A stretch of 26,430 nt of DNA from Rhodoferax sp. (GTDB taxonomy: Bacteria > Pseudomonadota > Gammaproteobacteria > Burkholderiales > Burkholderiaceae_C): assembly GCA_020048795.1 (NCBI GenBank), contig JAIFMA010000009.1, positions 1-26,430 on the forward strand, in the 5' to 3' direction. The notes beneath the pieces are model-generated. The model had not been told where the DNA came from, did no database searches, and saw only the letters and a list, made by a program, of their open reading frames with translations. The position numbers and the translations under genes were made by a program. Of this stretch, positions 7,625 through 14,978 are shown piece by piece; the stretch's first letter is position 1; every line of letters starts with the position of its first letter.

Positions 7625-9175
7625 TTAATTTTGCGCCAAAAAAACACCAATTTCTTTCAACAGGCCGTCAAGTTGGGGCAATAAATCGGCAAACAACGGT
7701 GCCACCACCGCCAGTGATTCTGTTTTGCTAACCTTTTCAACCTGGGTCACCTGAGCCACCAGGGCATCGACGGCAAAAATGGGCACATAACCCTTGATCG
7801 CATGCAACAGGGCATTGGCTTTGGCCACGTCGCCTGCGGCCAGCGCGGCAGACATGTCGGGCAAACTGCCCGACATGCTGCTTGCCACCGTTTTTAATAT
7901 TTTGGCCAGCGATGCCTCTGAGCCCATCATGGCCACCCCACGGGCGATGTCAAGACTGGGCGCAACCGAAACCGCGGCCCTCTGGGTCTGGCCCCGGCGC
8001 GTCAGGACCTCAAACGCCGGCAGGGTTTTGCCCTCGAGCACCTCCAGAAAGGCACCGCCGCCGGTGGAGATATAGCCGATGTCCTTTTCAATGCCATATT
8101 TGGCGATGGCCGCCAGCGTGTCGCCACCACCGGCAATTGAGAACGCGCTGGACTGGGCAATGGCCTGGGCCAGCACACGGGTGCCGTGCTCAAACGTGGC
8201 AAACTCAAACACACCAACTGGACCATTCCAGACGATGGTGCCAGCAGCTTTGAGCTGTTCAGCCAGAGCGGCAGCGGTTTGTGGGCCAATATCGAGAATC
8301 AGGTCATCGTCAGCAACATCAGTGGCGGCCTTGATGGTGGCTGGCGCATCCGCCGCAAACGTCTTGGCCGTGACCACATCGACCGGAATCGGCACCGCGG
8401 CGCCGCGCGCCTGCATGGCCTCTATCACCGCTTTGGCCTCGGCCAGCAGGTTCGGCTCGGCCAAGCTCTTGCCAATCTTGAGGCCACTGGCCAGCATAAA
8501 GGTGTTGGCAATGCCGCCACCCACGATCAACTGGTCCACCTTATCGGCCAGTGCCTTGAGGATGGTCAGCTTGGTGGAAACCTTCGATCCCGCCACGATC
8601 GCAACCAGCGGACGTTTTGGGTTGGCCAGGGCTTTGGAAATAGCGTCCATTTCAGCGGCCAGCAAAGGCCCGGCACACGCTACTTTGGCGTATTCGGCGA
8701 TGCCGTAGGTGCTGGCTTCCGCGCGGTGTGCCGTGCCAAAGGCATCGTGCACAAAAATGTCACACAAATCGGCCATCTGACGTGCCAGGGCCTCGTTGTT
8801 TTTCTTTTCGCCGACATTGATGCGGCAGTTTTCCAGCAGCACCACCTGGCCGGGCGCAACCGGCACACCACCGAGCCAGTTGCCCAGCAGCGGTACCGGG
8901 CGGTTCAGCAATTCGGACAAACGCCTGGCCACCGGCACCAGCGAGTCGGACAGTTTGAAGGTGCCTTCTGTGGGGCGCCCCAGATGACTCGTGACCATAA
9001 CCGCCGCGCCGGCATCGAGCGCCATTTGAATACAGGCCACCGAGGCCCGGACGCGGGTGTCTTCGGTAATGCCACCACTGTCATTCTGTGGCACATTCAG
9101 ATCAGCCCGAATAAAAACACGTTGACCGGCAACAGCGCCCTGGGCGCACAAGTCAGAAAATCGAATGGCAGTCAT
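7625..9175 (-). CDS. pgk: Phosphoglycerate kinase fused to a C-terminal histidine phosphotransfer (Hpt) domain
   Basis: 516 residues, against about 390-400 for ordinary bacterial Pgk. Residues 1 to about 395 are a complete Pgk, which interconverts 1,3-bisphosphoglycerate plus ADP and 3-phosphoglycerate plus ATP. The motifs RADLNVP (23-29), SHLGRP (63-68), GSKVSTK (196-202), WNGPVGVFE (316-324), GGGDTLAA (349-356) and STGGGAFLE (370-378) are intact. After a short linker, residues about 405-516 form a four-helix Hpt domain with the phospho-acceptor motif LLHAIKGYVPIF and His458. No ATG, GTG or TTG codon occurs between residue 391 and residue 413, so the Hpt part has no start of its own in the linker. 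Upstream are azlD, azlC, fmt and def; downstream, after 115 bases, is a lone receiver gene. The fusion could link glycolysis to the chemosensory relay, or could simply be a tolerated gene fusion. Confidence 0.93.
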   Translation of the reverse strand: MTAIRFSDLCAQGAVAGQRVFIRADLNVPQNDSGGITEDTRVRASVACIQMALDAGAAVMVTSHLGRPTEGTFKLSDSLVPVARRLSELLNRPVPLLGNWLGGVPVAPGQVVLLENCRINVGEKKNNEALARQMADLCDIFVHDAFGTAHRAEASTYGIAEYAKVACAGPLLAAEMDAISKALANPKRPLVAIVAGSKVSTKLTILKALADKVDQLIVGGGIANTFMLASGLKIGKSLAEPNLLAEAKAVIEAMQARGAAVPIPVDVVTAKTFAADAPATIKAATDVADDDLILDIGPQTAAALAEQLKAAGTIVWNGPVGVFEFATFEHGTRVLAQAIAQSSAFSIAGGGDTLAAIAKYGIEKDIGYISTGGGAFLEVLEGKTLPAFEVLTRRGQTQRAAVSVAPSLDIARGVAMMGSEASLAKILKTVASSMSGSLPDMSAALAAGDVAKANALLHAIKGYVPIFAVDALVAQVTQVEKVSKTESLAVVAPLFADLLPQLDGLLKEIGVFLAQN

Positions 9176-9223
9176 GGTCGTATAAGTTTTGATTACGCTA
9201 GGTGCATTGTAAAAGCTGTCCGA

Positions 9224-9574
9224 TCACCAGCCCCATCCCACGTGCAGGGGCAAATAAACCAGCATCCCCACCACAATGGTACCCAGTACTGCCTGGCCGC
9301 GGCCGCGGCAGCCCATAAACCATAGGGCACCGGCCAGCGCCGCGAACAGGCGGGCGTCCTGCCAGGTTTGAATGAAGTGGCCCTGGGTCATGACCAGTTC
9401 CGGCACGATCACCGCTGCCAGTGCCGCAATGGGTGCATATTGCAGGCCACGCTGGGCCCAGTGCGGCAAATGCCAGGTTTGGCTGGAGATGAAGAACAGG
9501 GTGCGCGTCAGCACGGTGATCAGCGCCAGCCCGATGATCACCACCACGGTCCAGAAGTCGGTCTCAGCGCCCAT
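9224..9574 (-). CDS. azlD: AzlD-family small membrane subunit, branched-chain amino acid exporter type
   Basis: 116 residues with about four hydrophobic helices, matching the small AzlD subunit that pairs with AzlC (the YgaZ/YgaH type) in exporting branched-chain amino acids from the cytoplasm. The early TVLTR segment and the later Ala-rich helices fit the family. It overlaps the end of azlC by 11 bases, a common arrangement that favours balanced production of the two partners. It ends 48 bases before pgk. Substrate assignment rests on family knowledge only. Confidence 0.9.
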   Translation of the reverse strand: MGAETDFWTVVVIIGLALITVLTRTLFFISSQTWHLPHWAQRGLQYAPIAALAAVIVPELVMTQGHFIQTWQDARLFAALAGALWFMGCRGRGQAVLGTIVVGMLVYLPLHVGWGW

Positions 9575-10298
9575 GAGCGGCCCCGGCTGTGCGGGTGGCT
9601 TCGATCATCAGGCACATGGCCACCGCTGACGCAATGGCCAGCAGGATGTTGAGTTTGTAGGGCAGCGCAAACGCCGTCACTGCAGCCGCCCCGGCCACGC
9701 CAGCGCTGACCCAGCGCAAAGGGCTGGAGGCCAATGAAAACAAAATACCAAACAACGCCAGAATGCCGGCAAAACCCAGCCCCCAACTGGTCGGAATCAA
9801 GCGCGCCAGCAACACACCTGCCACACTGCAACCCACCCAGGCCAGCCAGTTGACGGCGCAATTGCCCGCCAGGTAGGCCTGTTGTGCCAGCAGTTGCTCA
9901 GGCTCGCCGCCATGCTGCGGGTAACGCCGGGTAAACAGCACATAACTCAGGTCGGTGCTCAGGTAGCCGGCCAGCAGGCGCTGGCCCAGGGGCAGATGCA
10001 TCATGTAGGGGCGCAGGTGGGCGCTGAACACCACAAAACGCAGGTTGACACAAAACCCGGTGGCCAGCACCACCCACATTGGCGCACCAGAGGCGATCAG
10101 GGGAATGGCCGCCAACTGCGAACTGCCGGCAAACACGATGACCCCCATCAGCAGCGCCTCAAACGTGCTCAAACCCGAATTCACCATGGCCACACCCGTC
10201 ATCAAACCCCAGGCGGCCAGGCCCGGTGCAGCGCTGAGCGACTCCAGCGCGCCGGCACGGAACTCGGGGTGACGGTAGTATTCAGGCCGGTACACCAC
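9564..10298 (-). CDS. azlC: AzlC-family permease, branched-chain amino acid exporter type
   Basis: 244 residues of a polytopic inner-membrane protein. After a polar N-terminus come hydrophobic segments with the family signature VIVFAGSSQLAAIPLI near residues 74-89 and NLRFVVFSAHLRPY near 106-119. AzlC proteins (YgaZ type) work with AzlD to export branched-chain amino acids or related compounds. The start is a GTG at 10298, five bases after the fmt stop, so the gene is probably translated from the def-fmt transcript. The azlD gene overlaps its 3' end. The exact substrate is not determinable from sequence. Confidence 0.92.
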   Translation of the reverse strand: MVYRPEYYRHPEFRAGALESLSAAPGLAAWGLMTGVAMVNSGLSTFEALLMGVIVFAGSSQLAAIPLIASGAPMWVVLATGFCVNLRFVVFSAHLRPYMMHLPLGQRLLAGYLSTDLSYVLFTRRYPQHGGEPEQLLAQQAYLAGNCAVNWLAWVGCSVAGVLLARLIPTSWGLGFAGILALFGILFSLASSPLRWVSAGVAGAAAVTAFALPYKLNILLAIASAVAMCLMIEATRTAGAAHGR

Positions 10299-10303
10299 AG
10301 GGG

Positions 10304-11272
10304 TCAGTCAAAACGCCTGCCAACGTGCAGGTCAAAGCCACGCAAAAAGTCAGCTGCCGGCAGCCGTTTGCCGCCGGGGCGCTGTAGCTCAGTCAGGATA
10401 ACTACAGAATTCATAGCAGCTACCGTAATACCTGTGGGGGCTACAGCCATAATTTCGCCAAATTGGTAGCTGGTTGACGATTGTTCCGGGCCAACCTGGG
10501 CCGCCCAGATTTTGAGGGTTTCGCCGCCCAGGCAGCTGTTGGCAACCGGGAACGGGTTGAACGCACGCACGCGCCGGACAATCGCCTGCGCCGGTTGTGC
10601 CCAGTCAATGACCGCCTCTTGCTTGTCAATTTTGTTGGCGTAAGTGATGCCTTGTGACGGCTGAGGCACCGGTTGGGCCTGGCCGTTTTGCACCTGCTGC
10701 AAGGTTTGCAGCATCAGCATGGCACCCAGCCCGGCCAGCTTGTCATGCAATGTACCGGTGGTGTCGGTGTCCAGAATGGGCAGGGTTTGCGTCAGCAGCG
10801 TGGCACCGGTGTCAAGCCCGGCATCCATTTGCATGATGGTGACCCCGGTGCTGGCATCACCCGCCTCGATGGCGCGGTGGATGGGCGCCGCACCGCGCCA
10901 GCGCGGCAAGCTCGAGGCATGGATGTTGAAGCAGCCCAGCCGGGGGCTGTCAAGCACCCATTGCGGCAGGATCAGCCCATAGGCAGCAACCACCATCGCA
11001 TCAAACTTGCCCGCTTGCAGCAGGGCCTGCGCCTCGGCGGCGTCTTGCGGGTACTTGCCTTCCAGGCGCAGGCTGCGCGGCTGCGCCACCGTCAGGCCGT
11101 GAGCCAGCGCAAATTGTTTGACCGGTGAGGCTTGCAGTCTCAAACCGCGCCCGGCTGGACGGTCGGGCTGGGTCAGCACCAGTGCAACCTGGTGGCCTGC
11201 AGCGTGCAGTGCCGCCAGCGCAACGCACGCAAATTCCGGCGTGCCGGCAAACGCCAGTTTGAGCGCTGGCAT
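10304..11272 (-). CDS. fmt: Methionyl-tRNA formyltransferase
   Basis: 322 residues (E. coli: 315). The enzyme transfers a formyl group from 10-formyltetrahydrofolate to the methionine on initiator tRNA. The N-terminal catalytic domain shows FAGTPEFA, LTQPDRPAGRG, the active-site region NIHASSLPRWRGAAPI and the later GVTIMQMDAGLDTG. A C-terminal tRNA-binding domain follows and includes RRVRAFNPFP. The start overlaps the def stop as TGATG, so def and fmt are translationally coupled, the classic pairing. Residues about 277-287 (VAPTGITVAAM) are encoded by a copy of the dispersed 30-base repeat described separately, lying in frame in the C-terminal domain. Confidence 0.97.
   Translation of the reverse strand: MPALKLAFAGTPEFACVALAALHAAGHQVALVLTQPDRPAGRGLRLQASPVKQFALAHGLTVAQPRSLRLEGKYPQDAAEAQALLQAGKFDAMVVAAYGLILPQWVLDSPRLGCFNIHASSLPRWRGAAPIHRAIEAGDASTGVTIMQMDAGLDTGATLLTQTLPILDTDTTGTLHDKLAGLGAMLMLQTLQQVQNGQAQPVPQPSQGITYANKIDKQEAVIDWAQPAQAIVRRVRAFNPFPVANSCLGGETLKIWAAQVGPEQSSTSYQFGEIMAVAPTGITVAAMNSVVILTELQRPGGKRLPAADFLRGFDLHVGRRFD
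10414..10443 (-). repeat. Dispersed 30-base repeat, copy inside fmt
   Basis: On the minus strand this element starts TAGCCC, ends TAGCTGCTA, and is followed by TGAATT. Laid without gaps over the copy at 24260-24289 it agrees at both ends and diverges in the middle. It contributes in-frame codons to the fmt C-terminal domain. Identification rests on comparison with the other copies in this window. Confidence 0.5.
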
Positions 11273-11781
11273 CAGTTGCGCGCCTCGCGCTGGGCCTTGA
11301 GCATTTTGGTCTTGATGCGCTTGCGTTTGAGCGGCGACAGGTATTCCACAAACACCTTGCCCAGCAGGTGGTCCATTTCATGCTGGATGCACACCGACAG
11401 CAGGCCGTCGGCCTCGATCAGACGAAGTTTCCCGTGACTGTCCTGCGCCTCGACCTTGACCGCATCAAAACGCTCAACCCCGTCGTAAATACCTGGCACT
11501 GACAGGCAACCTTCCTCATTCAAGTGGGTTTCAGCACTGGACCAGACGATTTTTGGATTGATCAGCACCAAGGGATCATCATGTTGTTCCGACACATCCA
11601 TCACAATCAAGCGTTCGTGCACATCGACCTGGGTGGCCGCCAGGCCGATACCCTTGGCCTCGTGCATGGTCTCGAGCATGTCGGAAATCAGGGTTCTGAT
11701 CCGTGTATCAACCTCGGCCACGGGCTTGGCCACCGTGTGCAATTTGGGGTCTGGGTAGCAGAGAATAGGGAGTAAAGCCAT
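11272..11781 (-). CDS. def: Peptide deformylase
   Basis: 169 residues, the normal length. It removes the formyl group from the N-terminal methionine of new proteins using a metal ion, usually Fe2+. All three family motifs are present: GIGLAATQ (about 44-51), EGCLSVP (about 89-95, with the metal-ligand Cys) and QHEMDHLLG (with two metal-ligand His and the catalytic Glu). It is the first gene of the minus-strand run that continues through fmt, azlC, azlD and pgk, and it is divergent from the LysM gene with 130 bases between the two starts. The basic C-terminus (LKRKRIKTKMLKAQREARN) is typical. Confidence 0.97.
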   Translation of the reverse strand: MALLPILCYPDPKLHTVAKPVAEVDTRIRTLISDMLETMHEAKGIGLAATQVDVHERLIVMDVSEQHDDPLVLINPKIVWSSAETHLNEEGCLSVPGIYDGVERFDAVKVEAQDSHGKLRLIEADGLLSVCIQHEMDHLLGKVFVEYLSPLKRKRIKTKMLKAQREARN

Positions 11782-11911
11782 GGTGTCACTTCGAAGATGT
11801 CGTTATTTTCGCTATTTTTCTGCCAGCTGGTGCGCTGGGCAAGCGACAATCGTTGTTCAATCAAGGGCTTGGGCGCAAAATCTCATCCGATTTAACAGGG
11901 TACCAAACACC
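11782..11911. promoter_or_regulatory. Divergent intergenic region between def and the LysM gene
   Basis: Because def and the LysM gene point away from each other, promoters for both should lie in these 130 bases. The left half is AT-rich for this genome (gttattttcgctatttttc at about 11800-11820). I cannot pick a convincing -35/-10 pair on either strand. The call rests on gene arrangement only. Confidence 0.4.
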
Positions 11912-13126
11912 ATGGCAAAACCTCTATTCAATGCAGCCCCGATTTCGGCGGTGCTGGCCGTTATCGTTTGCGGCGTGCTGTCCGCCAGCCCGGCCAGTGC
12001 GCAGAAATATCCCATCACCGCACAACAGCGTATGGTGGCCAACCAGGTCGCCAGTGCTGGCGTGCCCTTGAGTGAAATCAAGGCCGATGCACCGCAAAGC
12101 TACACCATCAAATCAGGTGACACGCTGTGGGCCATTTCGGGGATGTACCTGAAATCGCCCTGGCGCTGGCCCGAGCTGTGGGGCATGAATCTCGACGACA
12201 TCAAGAATCCCCATCTGATTTACCCGGGGCAGACGCTGTTTCTGCTGTCCAAGGATGGCCGCGCCCGCCTGAGTACCAGCAACACGCCGGACGGCAACGA
12301 TGTGCCGACGGTCAGGTTGTCGCCACGAACCCGGTCCGACAAAGTAACCAGCAACGCATTGCCGACACTCAAGAGCCATCTGATCGAGCCCTTTCTGACC
12401 GAGCCAATCATTGTCGACGAGCTCGGCCTGACGGCTGCGCCGCGCATTGTGGCGGCGCAGGACAGTCGGGTACTGCTGACCCGTGGCGACCGCGCCTATG
12501 CACGCGGATCTGCCAGTGAAGAACTGCTCGATGAGCCCGCCCTGAAGCAAAAGGCTTACCGGATTTTCCGCAATGCCACACCCTTGAAGGACCCCATTAC
12601 CGGGGAAATACTCGGTTATGAGGCGCAGTACCTGGGCCGGGCCCTGTTGGTGCGCAGCGAAGGCACCCAGGACGGCATTGATCGCAGTGGCAAGGCACGC
12701 CAGGATATCGTTCCTGCCACCATCGACATCGTTGATGCCAAGGAGGAAATGCGGGTGGGCGACCGGCTGGTACCCGAGCCCCCCATGCAACTGCTCAGTT
12801 ATGTGCCGCATGCGCCGCTGATGCCGGTGGATGCCCGTGTCGTGTCCATCTATGGCAGTGCGGTTGAAAATGCCGCGCAAAACCAGGTGGTATCGATCAA
12901 TCAGGGGGAACGCGACGGCATCGAAAGAGGCCATGTGCTGGCGATCCTGAAAGACGGCAACCGTCTGGTGGACAAAACCGATCCGGCCATGGTCGAAGTC
13001 AAACTGCCCGACGAGCGCAACGGCCTGCTGATGGTGTTTCGCACCTTCGAAAAATTGTCTTACGCGCTGGTGCTCGACATCACCATCGGTGTCAAGGTGG
13101 GTGACCGTCTGATCAATCCGCACTGA
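11912..13126 (+). CDS. LysM-domain envelope protein
   Basis: 404 residues. Residues 1-30 are a signal peptide ending in ASA, so the protein is exported. Residues about 64-112 form one LysM peptidoglycan-binding domain (YTIKSGDTLWAISGMYL ... NPHLIYPGQTLFLL), including the WPELW insertion often seen in this betaproteobacterial family. The remainder, about 290 residues, is a conserved beta-rich region of unknown function. The gene sits directly upstream of dprA, which starts one base after its stop. The ATG at 11912 is chosen because the signal peptide starts there; extending upstream to 11780 would add 44 residues of unlikely composition. A role in cell-wall binding is supported; no enzymatic activity is evident. 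Confidence 0.9.
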   Translation: MAKPLFNAAPISAVLAVIVCGVLSASPASAQKYPITAQQRMVANQVASAGVPLSEIKADAPQSYTIKSGDTLWAISGMYLKSPWRWPELWGMNLDDIKNPHLIYPGQTLFLLSKDGRARLSTSNTPDGNDVPTVRLSPRTRSDKVTSNALPTLKSHLIEPFLTEPIIVDELGLTAAPRIVAAQDSRVLLTRGDRAYARGSASEELLDEPALKQKAYRIFRNATPLKDPITGEILGYEAQYLGRALLVRSEGTQDGIDRSGKARQDIVPATIDIVDAKEEMRVGDRLVPEPPMQLLSYVPHAPLMPVDARVVSIYGSAVENAAQNQVVSINQGERDGIERGHVLAILKDGNRLVDKTDPAMVEVKLPDERNGLLMVFRTFEKLSYALVLDITIGVKVGDRLINPH

Positions 13127-13127
13127 C

Positions 13128-14366
13128 GTGGAGGTTGACGAACTCGGCGCCTGGCTGCGTCTGTCGCAGACAGATGGTGTGGGCAACAGCAGCGCACGCA
13201 AGCTGCTGACGGTTTTTGGTCTGCCACAAACGATTTTTCAGCAATCAGCATCGGCCCTGGAGCAGGCCGTCAGCCCGGCGCAGGCGCAGTCACTGTGCCG
13301 TATGCCGCCCGGTTTGGCCGAGTTGCTTGACACCACACTGGTCTGGTTGCAGCGGGATGCGCCGGGAAGCCTGCGCCGACGGGTGGTGACGCTGGGCGAT
13401 GCGGGCTACCCGCAGGCCTTGCTCAACCTGGACGACCCACCGCTGATGCTGTATTTGCTGGGCATCGCCAGTTATAAGGAAAACGACCCCGTAGCGCCCG
13501 TCAATCAAGCGCTGACAGCTACTGATTTGATAGTTAACCAGTGCCCCACCGGGCGTTTGATTGACCCTGCCAGAAGCCTGGCCATGGTCGGCAGCCGCAA
13601 CCCGACACCGCAAGGTCTGGCCAATGCCCGAGGGATGGCGCAGGCCCTGGCAGAGGCAGGTGTGACGGTGGTCAGTGGCCTGGCACTGGGTATTGACGGT
13701 GCCGCCCACGAGGGTGCGCTGAAGGCTTGTCAGACCGGCACAGCCAGCGGTACCACGGTGGCGGTGGTCGGTACCGGGCTGGACCGGGTTTATCCCAGGG
13801 CGCACCGAGATCTGGCGCACCGCATCGCCGATCACGGTTTGTTGCTGAGTGAGTATCCGCTGGGTACACCACCGCTTACCGCCAATTTCCCCAGGCGCAA
13901 CCGCCTGATTGCCGGCCTGGCTCAGGGCACGCTGGTGGTGGAGGCGGCGCTCAAATCAGGTTCGCTGATCACCGCCCGACTGACCAACGAACAGGGCAAA
14001 GACGTGTTTGCCATTCCCGGATCGATCCATGCGGCACAGTCGCGCGGTTGCCATGCGTTGATCAAGCAGGGTGCCAAACTGGTGGAATCGGCGCAAGACA
14101 TCTTTGATGAGTTGAAGTGCTTCGAGAAGTCTCCCGTTGATGTAGAAATAATAGCTGACTACGTAGACTCAGAAAGGGCTACGGGCCATTTGAGCCACGA
14201 TGATGAGATGCTGATCGCTTTGGGATTTGATCCGGTGGGTCTTGAAGTCCTGCAAGTGCGCACTGGCCTGGACACCGCAAGCTTGCAGGCCCGGTTGATG
14301 ACCCTCGAACTCGATGGACGGGTCATTGGCCTGCCGGGTGGCCTGTTTCAACGCCAGGCCACCTGA
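13128..14366 (+). CDS. dprA: DNA-processing protein DprA, with in-frame repeat insertions
   Basis: 412 residues. DprA binds incoming single-stranded DNA during natural transformation and loads RecA. A helical N-terminal segment is followed by the Rossmann-like DprA domain with GSRNPTPQG (155-163), GIDGAAH (188-194), GTGLD (215-219), NFPRRNR (253-259) and LVVEA (269-273). A winged-helix-like C-terminus spans about residues 355-408. The start is a GTG one base after the LysM stop, so translation is probably coupled. Residues about 114-143, between LYLLG and the Rossmann core, are not typical of the family and include a copy of the dispersed repeat. A second copy encodes residues about 342-351, in the linker before the C-terminal domain. 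Both keep the frame and spare all core motifs, so the protein is probably functional. Confidence 0.95.
   Translation: MEVDELGAWLRLSQTDGVGNSSARKLLTVFGLPQTIFQQSASALEQAVSPAQAQSLCRMPPGLAELLDTTLVWLQRDAPGSLRRRVVTLGDAGYPQALLNLDDPPLMLYLLGIASYKENDPVAPVNQALTATDLIVNQCPTGRLIDPARSLAMVGSRNPTPQGLANARGMAQALAEAGVTVVSGLALGIDGAAHEGALKACQTGTASGTTVAVVGTGLDRVYPRAHRDLAHRIADHGLLLSEYPLGTPPLTANFPRRNRLIAGLAQGTLVVEAALKSGSLITARLTNEQGKDVFAIPGSIHAAQSRGCHALIKQGAKLVESAQDIFDELKCFEKSPVDVEIIADYVDSERATGHLSHDDEMLIALGFDPVGLEVLQVRTGLDTASLQARLMTLELDGRVIGLPGGLFQRQAT
13492..13521 (+). repeat. Dispersed 30-base repeat, first copy inside dprA
   Basis: Starts TAGCGCCC and ends GCGCTGACAGCTA. By hand count it matches the intergenic copy at 24260-24289 at 22 of 30 positions without gaps, including the last 13 bases exactly. 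It encodes about ten residues of an extra segment in DprA. The right flank, TGATTTGATAG at 13523-13533, recurs exactly at 3286-3296 inside cheA. Confidence 0.6.
14152..14181 (-). repeat. Dispersed 30-base repeat, second copy inside dprA
   Basis: On the minus strand it starts TAGCCCTT and ends TCAGCTA, followed by TTATTT. It aligns without gaps to the copy at 24260-24289, sharing the first eight bases and the AGCTA end. It encodes the linker around residues 342-351 of DprA (IADYVDSERA). The orientation is opposite to the first dprA copy. Confidence 0.55.
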
Positions 14367-14440
14367 CCGGCAAGTCCAGAGTCCGATTTCCGGGCCAGTT
14401 TGAGGTTTTGCAGCCCTGGCTTGGCGGTAATATTGAGGCC

Positions 14441-14962
14441 ATGTTTGAAGTCCTTGCCTTTGTGTATGAAAACTATTGGGGCGGTGATTCCTGCCCTGAG
14501 CTACCGGCGCTACAGCGCAAACTCACTGCTGTGGGCTTTGACAGCCACGAGGTGGTTCAAGCCTTGTTGTGGCTGGAAGATCTCAAAAGTGCGGCGCGGG
14601 GCCGGCATCGGCTCCCACTCGATCCGGCTAAACCGGGTGCGATGGACGCTGCGCCGCCCAACCGCGGTACGGTACCATGGCCTGCGTCGGCACCGTCGAT
14701 GAGGATATTTACCGCCTCCGAGCAAAACCGGCTGGGTCTGGCGGGTTGGGGCTTTGTCACTTTTTTGGCCTCCATCGGTGCCTTGCCGGATGACCGGATG
14801 GAACTGGTGATGGAGCGCGCCATGGCCACGTCAGGCAACCCGATCAGCATGGAAGACCTCAAACTGGTGGTCCTGATGGTGTATTGGAGCCTGGGCGAAC
14901 AGCCTGATGCCCTGCTGTTCGATGAACTGTGCGACAACCGGCTGGTGCGACTGGCCAACTAG
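14441..14962 (+). CDS. smg: Smg family protein (DUF494)
   Basis: 173 residues. It matches the Smg family found next to dprA in many beta- and gammaproteobacteria: the N-terminus MFEVLAFVYENYW, a region LGLAGWGFVTFLASIGALP and a C-terminus rich in Leu and acidic residues (LLFDELCDNRLVRLAN). The molecular function of the family is not established. The ATG at 14441 is chosen over the one at 14408 because family proteins begin at the MFEVL motif. The gene starts 74 bases after dprA and is probably co-transcribed with it. It converges on the DUF1631 gene with only 15 bases between the two stop codons. Confidence 0.9.
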   Translation: MFEVLAFVYENYWGGDSCPELPALQRKLTAVGFDSHEVVQALLWLEDLKSAARGRHRLPLDPAKPGAMDAAPPNRGTVPWPASAPSMRIFTASEQNRLGLAGWGFVTFLASIGALPDDRMELVMERAMATSGNPISMEDLKLVVLMVYWSLGEQPDALLFDELCDNRLVRLAN

Positions 14963-14978
14963 CCCTAAAGCCGGGGCT
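14961..14978. terminator. Short inverted repeat between convergent smg and the DUF1631 gene
   Basis: AGCCC (14961-14965) and GGGCT (14974-14978) can pair around an eight-base loop. The stem touches the stop codons of both convergent genes. There is no T-run on either side, so it is at best a weak bidirectional terminator. Confidence 0.3.

Noticed and set aside
7625..7960. Hpt domain as a separate gene in frame with pgk
   Set aside because: No stop ends Pgk and no ATG, GTG or TTG occurs in the linker; the first possible starts are within the first Hpt helix.
8186..9325. Plus-strand open frame opposite pgk
   Set aside because: Antisense to conserved Pgk motifs; no recognisable protein features.
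12113..13201. Minus-strand open frame opposite the LysM gene and the start of dprA
   Set aside because: It crosses two well-supported plus-strand genes and has no family resemblance.
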